64,000 nucleotides of DNA from assembly GCF_001954275.1 (NCBI RefSeq), contig NZ_MBEU01000087.1:18675-82674 (forward strand), read 5' to 3'. This DNA comes from Mycobacterium sp. IS-836 (GTDB lineage: Bacteria > Actinomycetota > Actinomycetes > Mycobacteriales > Mycobacteriaceae). Of this stretch, positions 31,988 to 40,180 are shown piece by piece. Numbering within the stretch: position 1 is the stretch's first letter; each line of letters begins with the position of its first letter. The translations under genes were made by a program, and so were the position numbers. Under the pieces are notes generated by a model, which did not search any database, had not been told where the DNA came from, and worked only from the letters and a program-made list of their open reading frames with translations.

Positions 31988-34531
31988 TTACAAAAGGCCG
32001 AGTTCTCGCGCCCGGCTGACCGCCGCGCCGCGGTGCTCAACTTGGAGCTTGCGGTACACGGCGCGCTGGTGGGTCTTCACGGTGTTAAGCGATACGTATA
32101 GCCGCGCACCGATCTCACGTCGCGATAACCGGGTAGCGAGCAGGCGAAGAACCTCAAGCTCCTTGGGAGTCAACTCCTCACCGACTGCGCACCCCTCGTT
32201 GCGCGAAGTCACTGCGACGCTGGCGCTCCGTCGGGGCCAAGCAAGCACCGTCGAGACGATGCCAGCGTCCGGGCAGCCGCGCGCCAGGGTGCCGACCTCT
32301 TCGAGGATGGCCTTTGCGGTTTGGTGGTCGCCGACCTGCTCGAAGATCTCCGCTCTGACCCACAGCGTCTTGACCACCTCGAGGATCGCTCCGCCTTGGC
32401 GGGCCGACATGACGGCCATGTCGGCCGCGGCCGCAGCTGCATCCCCGTCACCGCGCATAGTGAGGAGTTCGGCCGTGGCAAGCGACACCATCACGCCCAC
32501 AAGGTGTTCCGCATCCGTCAAGTCGCGGGAGCTGCCGGACGCCCGGCGGATTTGGCGTTCGGCATCTGCGATGTGACCCTGTTCGGCCGAAATTAGCGCC
32601 AGATAGCCCAACGCGTCGATGCGGGTGCGACGATCGCCCGCCTTCGCGGCCAACTGCACGGCACGTCGGAAGGCGGCTTGCGCCTCGTCGGTACTGCCCG
32701 AAAAGTACAGCGCGGATCCATAGATGCAGTAGGCGCTTGGTCGGCCGAGCGGCGCGTCGCCGAGATCGAGGGTGATTGCCCGGTGAGCCGTCTCAAGCGC
32801 CGCGGCGACTCCAGCCGTCTTGAACGAGTGAACGGCGCGCAACACGATAACTTGAGCGCGGATGGCGCCATCGTCTGCAGTGTCGGCTGCGGATCGGGTC
32901 TCGACTGCCTCGATCCACTCGGCGGCCTCGTCGAGTTGACCAACGCTTAGGGCGATCCAGGCGCGGGCCACGCTCAGTCGCGGATCCTGCAGAACGGTCT
33001 CCTCGGGTAGTAGATCAAGGTAGCCGGAGACGGTCGACGCGCCGCCCCCGTTGAATTCGTCGACCCAGTCCGCGGCGATCAGATCAGCGCTGCGGGCGAT
33101 GTCACCGCCGGCGACCAGGTGGCGCACCGCCTCATCGATGAGGCCCTCGGCCTCGAACCAGGTGGCGGCTCGTCGGTGCAGATCAGCGATCAGATCGGGG
33201 TCGGTGCGACGCAGCTCGGTGCGCAGCAACTCTCCGAACAGCTGGTGATAGCGATACCAGTGACGCGACGTGTCCAGTGGCACTACAAACAGGTTTTCGC
33301 GTTCGATCTTCTCCAGGACCGAGGCCGAGCCGGAAGTTTCCAGCATCGCATCGCAGAGCGCACCGCTGAGTCGTCCCAAGACCGAGGTGCGTAGCAAAAA
33401 GCTGCGCAGGTCCGGTGGCTGACCGTCGAGCACCTCGGCCATCAAATAGTCGACGATATGACGGTTATCGCCCGCGAACGTCCTCATGAACGCGGCGGTG
33501 TCGGTACGCCTCGCAAGCGAGAGGGCGGCAAGGTAGAGGCCGGCAGCCCACCCTTCGGTGCGTCGGTGCAATAGCTGAATATCTGCATCAGTCAAGTCCA
33601 GCCCGAGGACATCGTTGAGCAGATGGCCCGCCTCAATAGCCCCGAAACGTAAGTCGTCTGTTCGCAGCTCGGCAAGCTCGCCGCTGGCCCTCAGGCGCGC
33701 CAACGGCAACATCGGATCCGATCGGGTGGCCAACACCAGGTGAAGATTCGCTGGCAACCGGCTGATGAAGAATGCCAGCTGCTCATGAACCGCTCGACTT
33801 ACCACCAGGTTGTAGTCATCAAGAATGAGCACCATCGGGCTGGCGATCGTGTCCAGATCATTCAGCAGGGTTGGCAAAACGACCTGCACCGGGTCGGCGC
33901 CCATGCCGAGGAGTTCGACCGCACGGATCCCCACCCCGGGACTGATCTTCTGCAGCGCGGCGACCACGTACATCCAAAACCACACCGGGTCGTTGTCAGA
34001 GGAATCAAGCGACAGCCAGCCGAATCGCTGGTCCTCGTCCGCACCCAGGGCCCACTGCGCCAGCAATGTCGTCTTGCCCCAGCCCGCCGGCGCACTCAGT
34101 AGGGTCAGCTTGCAGCGTCCCGCCGACAGTACGTCGAGTAAGGCGGCCCGGTGAACAAGCTGGGCCCCGATGGCTGGGACGTGCAGCTTGGTGGCGAGCA
34201 GAACTGCTCGCGCAGCGGCTTCTCCGACGCCGTTGTCGCCGCGTCGATTTGCGCCCGTCAAGCCCGAACTCCGCGAACCCAGCCGCCGGGCGGGAACGCT
34301 CGGCGTTGACGCGCCATCGCTGGGCGCTGGCGTCTCGGCATCGCAGTTGTTTTCTGCAGGGTCGGGCGGGCTCGTTCCGCCCGGCAATCGCGGTGACGCT
34401 ATTGAATCAGATGCGTTCTCCGCGATTACCTCCGGCACACGCGGTCGGTGGCCGTTTGAGCTGGCAGGCCCGCGGCCCGCCGTCGGCCTAATGATTTTCT
34501 CCTGAGCCGCGCTCACGCTGTGCCCGCTCAC
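31988..34531 (-). CDS. MalT-like LuxR-family ATP-dependent regulator
   Basis: An 847-residue LAL/MalT-type regulator. After a low-complexity Pro/Ser-rich N-terminus of about 105 residues, the Walker A motif SAPAGWGKTTLL is at 146-157 and a Walker-B-like LILDDYN follows near 247. A long helical repeat region (TPR-like) spans about 400-760. The C-terminal LuxR helix-turn-helix is ELTPKELEVLRLLATRLSRREIGARLYVSLNTVKTHQ. It should bind DNA when ATP and an effector are bound. A pair of AcoR-type palindromes lies 72-111 bases upstream. The strand and neighbours suggest control of the adjacent peptide/hydrolase genes. Confidence 0.9.
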   Translation of the reverse strand: MSGHSVSAAQEKIIRPTAGRGPASSNGHRPRVPEVIAENASDSIASPRLPGGTSPPDPAENNCDAETPAPSDGASTPSVPARRLGSRSSGLTGANRRGDNGVGEAAARAVLLATKLHVPAIGAQLVHRAALLDVLSAGRCKLTLLSAPAGWGKTTLLAQWALGADEDQRFGWLSLDSSDNDPVWFWMYVVAALQKISPGVGIRAVELLGMGADPVQVVLPTLLNDLDTIASPMVLILDDYNLVVSRAVHEQLAFFISRLPANLHLVLATRSDPMLPLARLRASGELAELRTDDLRFGAIEAGHLLNDVLGLDLTDADIQLLHRRTEGWAAGLYLAALSLARRTDTAAFMRTFAGDNRHIVDYLMAEVLDGQPPDLRSFLLRTSVLGRLSGALCDAMLETSGSASVLEKIERENLFVVPLDTSRHWYRYHQLFGELLRTELRRTDPDLIADLHRRAATWFEAEGLIDEAVRHLVAGGDIARSADLIAADWVDEFNGGGASTVSGYLDLLPEETVLQDPRLSVARAWIALSVGQLDEAAEWIEAVETRSAADTADDGAIRAQVIVLRAVHSFKTAGVAAALETAHRAITLDLGDAPLGRPSAYCIYGSALYFSGSTDEAQAAFRRAVQLAAKAGDRRTRIDALGYLALISAEQGHIADAERQIRRASGSSRDLTDAEHLVGVMVSLATAELLTMRGDGDAAAAAADMAVMSARQGGAILEVVKTLWVRAEIFEQVGDHQTAKAILEEVGTLARGCPDAGIVSTVLAWPRRSASVAVTSRNEGCAVGEELTPKELEVLRLLATRLSRREIGARLYVSLNTVKTHQRAVYRKLQVEHRGAAVSRARELGLL

Positions 34532-34602
34532 CGTATTTCTCCTCTTTCCCGTCGATGGGATGACTCCTACAACTCATGACACCGCGGCGCGCGGATGGTG
34601 AC

Positions 34603-34642
34603 CGTCTCAACATGAGGTGAGTGAACGTCTCAAAGTGAGACG
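34603..34642 (-). promoter_or_regulatory. Paired GTCTCA-N3-TGAGAC operator upstream of the MalT-like gene
   Basis: CGTCTCA AAG TGAGACG at 34626-34642 is a perfect 7-bp-arm palindrome; a weaker relative CGTCTCA ACA TGAGG lies at 34603-34617, with centres 23 bases apart. The same pair, same order and near-identical spacing, precedes the AcoR-like gene at 43626-43667. Likely binding site of that regulator. Confidence 0.7.
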
Positions 34643-34686
34643 CCGTAGGGATGCCAGCGAGTGGCCAGTCGCTCTCTTCGTGTGGT

Positions 34687-34773
34687 TCACGGTTGGCGGT
34701 TCACCAACACGTACCCGCCGACGCCGAACACCACCGGGATCATCATCAACATTCCCAACAATGTGCTCATCAT
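34687..34773 (-). CDS. Micropeptide 1 (28-residue hydrophobic)
   Basis: MMSTLLGMLMMIPVVFGVGG then YVLVNRQP: a 28-codon reading with one membrane helix. It is homologous to the two 26-residue readings at 36298 and 37008 and shares with them a conserved block at 34888-34914, 115 bases before the start. Too short for routine gene calling. It lies 156 bases upstream of the MalT-like gene. Confidence 0.6.
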   Translation of the reverse strand: MMSTLLGMLMMIPVVFGVGGYVLVNRQP

Positions 34774-35203
34774 CGTTTTCTCAATTCGCTTTGTCGTTGC
34801 TCTCCGGCGCCGGTGCCTGGTTGAGGGGCGGCGGTCGCGGCGATCCGGAGCTCAATGACTACGTTCGCAGTGCGGGCGGCGCCGGCACCATCGCCCAATG
34901 GGTGATCTTTAGCGCTGGGTGGGTGTATACCTAGTGGCCTTGATATTTGACGAACTGGTCAATACGAGTGGCCGCATGCGTTGCGATCACGCCGTTCCCG
35001 CGGTCGTAAGCGTGCCCAAATGCGCAGGAAATCTCATTCGAGAGATGAATGCGTGGGCACTTGCCAATGACTGTTGAGGGCAGAGCAGATCGCAGCGAGT
35101 GACATGATCAGAGTCGTTGCCGGCCAAGAATTCTCGTTTAGAAGAACACGACCAACGAAAGAAACGGTGCGAATCTCGTGAGATCCACGGAGCCAGCATG
35201 GTA
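34774..35203. repeat. Leader unit, copy 1, and gene-free spacer
   Basis: The block CCATCGCCCAATGGGTGATC at 34888-34907, continuing CTTTAGC, is shared with copies 2 and 3. Beyond it (34940-34985) the sequence resembles the 3' end of the tandem LuxR gene (TGACNNNNNGGTCAAT), suggesting the whole unit was once attached to a third LuxR gene. The rest to 35203 holds no recognised gene. Confidence 0.6.
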
Positions 35204-35247
35204 TTCGGCGGGCTGGGACGCGCTCACCGCAGCCCCAGCCCGCCGAA
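35204..35247. terminator. Strong hairpin, terminator of the hydrolase gene
   Basis: TTCGGCGGGCTGGG (35204-35217) pairs perfectly with CCCAGCCCGCCGAA (35234-35247) around a 16-nt loop, directly beyond the minus-strand hydrolase stop at 35251. Confidence 0.75.
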
Positions 35248-35250
35248 CGG

Positions 35251-36243
35251 TCAGGTCGCAGCCGCGAGAGCCGGGCCGGCGGCGGCGATAGCGGAGCTGA
35301 TGGCTCCGGTGACCACCTGCGGGACTTCATGCAAGAGCGTGTGCCCTGCGGCCGGCCGGTGGATGAGCATCGCGTCGGGAATACCGGCGGCCAGCTTGTG
35401 GGCATGCCACATCGGTGTGAGCTTGTCCGCTCCTCCACTGATGATGGTTGTCTTGGCCGTGATAGAGCTGAGGATCTGTGAGCAGTCGTAGTCTTTTAAA
35501 CCGCGCAGGAAACCGACTTTGGTCGTCGACGGGGTGGCGGTGATGGCAGCCGCGGACCTAGCTACCGAATTGGGGGCGGCTTCACGGTATCCGCCATGTC
35601 TAGTCAGTGCCGCGCACACCGCTCGGGCGAGGAATTGAACTATCTCATCTGTACCCGCACGAGGCATGCGGCGGACGAGGTGGTAGAGCACGCTTGTCGC
35701 GGGGGTGTTCAGCAGCCGGCCGAGGCCGTGCGAGCCGAGATTTCCCGCAGCGGTCGCGACGAGAATAAGGCTCTCCGGCTCAACGGGACGCGCGCTGGCC
35801 GGCCGGCGAAGATAGGCCAAGGCCGTCATGCCGCCCATCGAGTGCCCTACCAGAGTGAGCGGGCCCGTAACGCCAAGCGCGACCAGCAATTCGGCGAGGT
35901 CGCCGGCGAGTCGGTCGATCCGATAAGTGTGCATTGACGCATTGCCAGAGTCGCCGTGACCGCGGTGGTCGTAACTGATGATCCGGATGTTGTTGCCCCA
36001 GTGACCGGTCAGCTGCGTCATCTGGATGTTCCAGGACTCTTTGTTCGAGCAGAAGCCGTGGAGAAGTACGACTGTATGGCCAGCGGCGAGAGGTCCCGCG
36101 TCACGAACCGACAGCGGGACGCCATCGCTCGTGGTGACTATGCGGTTGCAGACCCGCGTTCGGCATGCGCCAGGTATTCTCCTGTGACTGCATCGCGTTG
36201 GCGACGTCGGTGGCGTCATCGCATTGTTACCAGGCATAGCCAT
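35251..36243 (-). CDS. Alpha/beta hydrolase
   Basis: A 330-residue alpha/beta-hydrolase. The nucleophile elbow GHSMGG is near residue 133, the oxyanion block HTVVLLHGFCSNKESW and SYDHRGHGDSG near residues 56-100, and the acid/base end ISGGADKLTPM...HRPAAGHTLLHE carries the catalytic His. Possible lipase, esterase or haloperoxidase-like role; the substrate is unknown. The start is 36243 or 36237; a coupled short ORF (36227-36301) overlaps it. It is downstream of micropeptide 2. Confidence 0.88.
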   Translation of the reverse strand: MAMPGNNAMTPPTSPTRCSHRRIPGACRTRVCNRIVTTSDGVPLSVRDAGPLAAGHTVVLLHGFCSNKESWNIQMTQLTGHWGNNIRIISYDHRGHGDSGNASMHTYRIDRLAGDLAELLVALGVTGPLTLVGHSMGGMTALAYLRRPASARPVEPESLILVATAAGNLGSHGLGRLLNTPATSVLYHLVRRMPRAGTDEIVQFLARAVCAALTRHGGYREAAPNSVARSAAAITATPSTTKVGFLRGLKDYDCSQILSSITAKTTIISGGADKLTPMWHAHKLAAGIPDAMLIHRPAAGHTLLHEVPQVVTGAISSAIAAAGPALAAAT

Positions 36244-36301
36244 CGAGATCTAAAGTCTTGCTTGCTGTTTCGGCGAGCGCGGTGACGCGACCGGCGGTCA
36301 T
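36227..36301 (-). CDS. Possible coupled 24-residue ORF
   Basis: ATG 36301 overlaps the micropeptide 2 stop (ATGA) and encodes MTAGRVTALAETASKTLDLD then GYAW before TAA. It ends inside the hydrolase start region, so it could link translation of the micropeptide to that of the hydrolase. May be chance. Confidence 0.35.
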   Translation of the reverse strand: MTAGRVTALAETASKTLDLDGYAW

Positions 36302-36378
36302 CGGGATACCATTACGTACCCGGCGACACCGAACGCGACTGGTACCATCGCCAGCATTCCAAGCGCCGCATTCAACAT
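36298..36378 (-). CDS. Micropeptide 2 (26-residue hydrophobic)
   Basis: MLNAALGMLAMVPVAFGVAG then YVMVSR: one membrane helix. AAGGAAAAGAG precedes the start. Aligned with micropeptide 1 across M-L-G-M-L-x-M-x-P-V-x-F-G-V-x-G-Y-V-x-V. The conserved upstream block lies at 36495-36521, 117 bases before the ATG. It is followed by a coupled ORF and the hydrolase. Confidence 0.6.
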   Translation of the reverse strand: MLNAALGMLAMVPVAFGVAGYVMVSR

Positions 36379-36816
36379 CGTTAGCTCTTTTCCTTGTGCG
36401 CTCACCGGCACGGTGTGGTCTGGCTGGGCCGTCGCTTTGGGTGAGAACGTGATTAGTTGTCGAGTACTACGGTCGTCGGACGGGCAGTGGAAAACCATCG
36501 CCCGAGGATTGATGTTTAGGGGCGGATAGGTCTAGCACTAGGCCGACGCGGGGAGCCGTCGCGGTGGAAACCGCACAGCCGACAGTCCAAAGTCACGGAC
36601 TGAGACGACAGGCCCGAACACTCCCGAGAGATTCGACGACCAAGCCGAACCCGGCATGAGACCAGCGGCATAATCGCGAAGCTTGATCGCACTCGGGAGC
36701 GGTCGCCCAATGTGAATTAGGCCGCTCGTGTTAGAGCGTGATTGATTGTCTGACTACTAGTCTCGCAACTGAATTCACTCATAACGTCGGCTGGCCATCA
36801 AGATGGCCAACAGCCT
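36379..36816. repeat. Leader unit, copy 2, and gene-free spacer
   Basis: The segment 36378-36545 is a diverged direct repeat of 37088-37255: both contain the CCATCGCCC block, GATGTTTAGGG, the GACGGTCG/TACGGTCGTCG stretch, and the peptide start. The remaining 270 bases show no gene. Confidence 0.65.
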
Positions 36817-37011
36817 TTACCAAAGTGGGTCGGCGGTTATCTGTAGCCATACCTTGAATTCCATTTGCGTGCGGCGTTTTTGCGCCCGTTTGGCACGCAG
36901 TCGTTGGATCATGGTTACTCGTTCGCCATTGCCGGCTCGTCGCACCCGCGCGTCGGTATCGACAGTGCGGCTTTCTGATCCGGCGATCGGGTCGCGCCAG
37001 CTTGCGGTCAT
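36817..37011 (-). CDS. Basic 64-residue protein coupled to micropeptide 3
   Basis: ATG 37011 overlaps the micropeptide 3 stop (ATGA) and opens MTASWRDPIAGSESRTVDT followed by a very basic stretch MIQRLRAKRAQKRRTQ and FKVWLQI. Coupled start and continuous opening argue for translation, but no family is recognised. Confidence 0.45.
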   Translation of the reverse strand: MTASWRDPIAGSESRTVDTDARVRRAGNGERVTMIQRLRAKRAQKRRTQMEFKVWLQITADPLW

Positions 37012-37088
37012 CGCGACACCATCGCGTGGCGGGCAGCCCAGAAGGTCACCGGCAGCATTTCCAGCATTCCGTTGGCTGCGTTCAGCAT
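37008..37088 (-). CDS. Micropeptide 3 (26-residue)
   Basis: Starts MLNAANGMLEMLPVTFWAAR and ends HAMVSR, the same length and frame as micropeptide 2 with substitutions that weaken the helix (Glu, Trp, Arg, His). A very strong GGGAGGA site is 4 bases upstream. Conserved block at 37203-37229, 115 bases before the start. Lies between the tandem LuxR genes and micropeptide 2. Confidence 0.55.
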   Translation of the reverse strand: MLNAANGMLEMLPVTFWAARHAMVSR

Positions 37089-37255
37089 TGTCCTCCCTTC
37101 CGTTGCGCGCTCACTGGCGGGTTTATGGCTGCGCCGCGACCGTCGCGGGTGAGTACGCGATTAGTCCTCGACTCCTACGGTCGTCGTGCGGGCAGCGCAA
37201 AACCATCGCCCATGGGTTGATGTTTAGGGCCGGATGGATGCAGTACTAGGCGGCC
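37089..37255. repeat. Leader unit, copy 3
   Basis: Contains the conserved block at 37203-37229 (CCATCGCCC ATGGGTTGATG TTTAGGG). The upstream end abuts the 3' end of the tandem LuxR gene. Probably a promoter or binding site for the micropeptide unit. Confidence 0.6.
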
Positions 37256-37273
37256 TCGTATCTGACGTGTCAG

Positions 37274-40087
37274 TCAATCACGGCTGCGCATGAGCTGCGC
37301 CAGCTGGGCGCGGGAGGCAATGCCGAGCTTGGCAAATGCGTTGTGGACGTGGGTCTTTACCGTGTGGGGGGAGAGGTGTAGATGGGTGGCGACGTCGCGG
37401 TTGGTCGCGCCCTGTGCGATGAGGTTGACGACCTTGAGTTCGGAGTCGGTGAGGCTGTCCCAGCCAGTTTTCGCCCGCGGCTGGGCGACAATGCGCCGTT
37501 CGACGCCTAGTCGGCGCAGTGCGCGGCCGACCCGGCGGGCATCGGCAATCGCTCCGCACTCGATGTAGGTGTCGAATGCCGCGTTCAGTTGATCGAGCGC
37601 CTCAGGGTTGCGCCGTGCGCGAGCCAGCTCGCCGCCGGCATCCTCGGCAGCGCCTGCGTAGAGAAGCGGCCGCGAAGACGAACGAAGCACGTCCGCAGCA
37701 GCCCCCAATACTGCGGCGTCACGACCGAGTATGCCGCGGGCGTATCCGGCAACCCCTGAAAACAGTGCCACCGCAGGCTGCTCGCACTCCAGCATCTCCG
37801 TGGCCTGCAGGACCCGTGCGCGCAAGCCGGCGTCACCGGCGGCCGAGGCCACTCGCGCACTCAAGATCAGCCGATCGAAGGCATAGACCTGCAGTGGTGT
37901 TCCGAGTAGGGCGATGTCGCTGCCGAGCCAACGCACCGCTTCGTGGACGTCGTCGCGCTGCCACGCCGCCAGCGCTAGCACATACGCCGCTCCTCGACGG
38001 ATGGCAGGTGAACCGGTGGAGTAGGCCTCGTCTGCGTAATTAGCCATCTGCTGCAACACGTTTCGGTCATCCGTGCGCGCAGCCACCGAGGCCATGATCA
38101 CGATGCGCAGCAGGTCCGGCTCGCTCACGCCTGTCGGCTGTGGGTGTGGCAGGGGCTCAGCTGCGTCTCGAGCGGCCGACAACCGGCCCGCAGCGAGGTG
38201 AACAATCCCACCGATGACGGTCCACATATTGAGGACCATGGCGTTGCCTTCCCGGCGCGCCTGCGCTGCGCCGTCGGCGATCCCGGTCGCCGCGTCGTCC
38301 AACCGGCCGAACACTGCCAGCAGGATTGCGTAGTACATCGCGGCATAGTGATGCGCCAAGGCTGCATCGTTCATGTAGCCGAGTGAGGAAAGCTGTTCGA
38401 GGCGGCCTAGGGCGCGGGCCCTGTTCCCCTCACCAATGTCGAGCAAAGCGAGGGTGACCTCGGCCATGATCGTGGCCTCGAGATCACCGGTGGCGGCCGC
38501 GGCGGCGGCAGCCTCGTCGGCTGCCGTGCGCTGTTGCCCTCTTTTGTCCTGCAGCACAAGGTTGTAGGCCAGCCACGCCAGATGCCGCGCCCGGGTGACC
38601 TCGCTGATGTCGCGCAACTCGAGCGCTCGGCGATTCTCCTCCGCCCGCCACTGGGTGCTGTGCTTGGTGTGCGCCGGGAGCCGGAGGCGGATCTCGGCCT
38701 CGACTTCAGGCGAGACCGCCTCCGCGAGCGCCACGTCGGCCAATTCTTGGGCCTCGCTGTGGCGGCCGGCTCGGTTGAGCCACTCCACCGTTTCCGCGAC
38801 CAGGGATCCACGCTCGGCGTCGTCGGCGGGCAACAGCTCCAATGCGCGCGTGGTCAAGTCCGCGGCCGCGCTCGCATCGCCGCGGCCGACCGATTGGGCG
38901 GCTTGCCGTAGCGCCTCGATCGCCTCCCGGTCTCCCGGCTCGGCGCTGCGTGCCAGCTGAGTGGCCACCTCGGCCGGCGTTGCGCCGATACTCAACATGA
39001 CCGACGCCGACTGGCGTTCCATCGCCCGCCGCAGCGACTGTGGCAATGACTGGCGAGTGGCCTCGCGCAGCAAGTCGTGCCGAAACCTCAGCTGCTCACC
39101 GTCTTCGACGAATAGATCCGCGCGTACCGCCTCCTCCAGCGCCGACAGCAAGGAGACCGGCTGGCAGTCCAGCATCGCGGCCAGCAAGCCTGCCGAGAAT
39201 CGGTCCGGCAGAACTCCGGCCACCCGCACCACCTCCGAAGCACTTTCGGAGAGCAGGTCCAGTCGCTGCTGCATACCGAGGCCTAGCCGGCGCGGCAGCG
39301 TATTTCCGGTTGCCATCACCCGCCCGCCGCTGGCGTTCAGTCGGTCTTCCTCGGCCAGACCCTGCACAAGCTCGCTGACCAGGAACGGATTGCCGTGCGC
39401 TTTGGCAGCCAGATTCAATAGAGATTCATCCGCTGTCGCCCGCACCGCGTCGCAGACCATTTCGGCGACCGAGTCCGGCGTCATGGCCGCCAATCGCAAA
39501 AATATGGCATTCGCGCGTTGCAGCACCGACAACGTCTCTTGCACTGCCGGCCCGCCGGCCCCGGTGCGGGCGGTCAACACCCACAGCACCGGCGCACCCG
39601 GCCGTGCGGTGGCTAGCGACCGCAGCGCCAACAGCGTGCCGTTATCGGCCCAGTGAACGTCCTCCAACATGATCGCCAACGGCGTTTCCGCGGCCGCGGC
39701 GTGAATCGCGTCGGCCAAATCGTGCACCACCCAGTAGCGCAGATCGGCCGAGCCGCCCAGCCGGCGCAACGCCTCGGCGTCTCCCACCGGGGGATCGGCG
39801 TTCAACGTGGCCATGAATAGCGAGAAAAACGGCACCGTCTGCTGATACTCGAAGGCCTCCCCGAACAAGGTGCGCACCCCGGACTTGTCGCAAAGTGCCA
39901 AGACCTCGGTGAGGATCCGACTCTTCCCGATGCCCGGCGGGCCTTCGACAACTAGAACGCCTCCGCGCCCCTGGGCCAGGGCGGTAACCAGCGCGGCGAT
40001 CATTTTCAGTTCGTCTGCCCGCCCTCGAATCGGCGGGGTGACCAGGCGTTGGCCGCCGGCATCAAATAGGCCGGTTGGAGGCCCCAT
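37274..40087 (-). CDS. Large AAA-type LuxR-family regulator 1
   Basis: A 937-residue LAL-type regulator. Walker A VEGPPGIGKSRIL is at about 48-60, Walker B LAIMLEDVHWADN near 137-149, and the following SVAEMVCDAVR/LLNLAAKAHGNPFLVSEL region is a STAND-like ATPase arm. A helical sensor region follows, and the C-terminal LuxR domain is LTDSELKVVNLIAQGATNRDVATHLHLSPHTVKTHVHNAFAKLG. Strongly similar along its whole length to the neighbour at 40181, so it is a tandem duplicate. Direct repeats TGCACGTCAT lie in its promoter. Confidence 0.9.
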   Translation of the reverse strand: MGPPTGLFDAGGQRLVTPPIRGRADELKMIAALVTALAQGRGGVLVVEGPPGIGKSRILTEVLALCDKSGVRTLFGEAFEYQQTVPFFSLFMATLNADPPVGDAEALRRLGGSADLRYWVVHDLADAIHAAAAETPLAIMLEDVHWADNGTLLALRSLATARPGAPVLWVLTARTGAGGPAVQETLSVLQRANAIFLRLAAMTPDSVAEMVCDAVRATADESLLNLAAKAHGNPFLVSELVQGLAEEDRLNASGGRVMATGNTLPRRLGLGMQQRLDLLSESASEVVRVAGVLPDRFSAGLLAAMLDCQPVSLLSALEEAVRADLFVEDGEQLRFRHDLLREATRQSLPQSLRRAMERQSASVMLSIGATPAEVATQLARSAEPGDREAIEALRQAAQSVGRGDASAAADLTTRALELLPADDAERGSLVAETVEWLNRAGRHSEAQELADVALAEAVSPEVEAEIRLRLPAHTKHSTQWRAEENRRALELRDISEVTRARHLAWLAYNLVLQDKRGQQRTAADEAAAAAAATGDLEATIMAEVTLALLDIGEGNRARALGRLEQLSSLGYMNDAALAHHYAAMYYAILLAVFGRLDDAATGIADGAAQARREGNAMVLNMWTVIGGIVHLAAGRLSAARDAAEPLPHPQPTGVSEPDLLRIVIMASVAARTDDRNVLQQMANYADEAYSTGSPAIRRGAAYVLALAAWQRDDVHEAVRWLGSDIALLGTPLQVYAFDRLILSARVASAAGDAGLRARVLQATEMLECEQPAVALFSGVAGYARGILGRDAAVLGAAADVLRSSSRPLLYAGAAEDAGGELARARRNPEALDQLNAAFDTYIECGAIADARRVGRALRRLGVERRIVAQPRAKTGWDSLTDSELKVVNLIAQGATNRDVATHLHLSPHTVKTHVHNAFAKLGIASRAQLAQLMRSRD

Positions 40088-40131
40088 CGGGTGTCCCTGT
40101 CTAGCGGTTAATTACCGGACTGCCGTTGCAC

Positions 40132-40160
40132 TGCACGTCATTGTAGGCCGTGCACGTCAT
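40132..40160. repeat. Direct repeats TGCACGTCAT in the LuxR 1 promoter
   Basis: TGCACGTCAT occurs at 40132-40141 and 40151-40160, a 19-bp period, 45-73 bases upstream of the start at 40087. A plausible regulator site. Confidence 0.55.
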
Positions 40161-40180
40161 CCACCGAGATTTGCTGTCGA

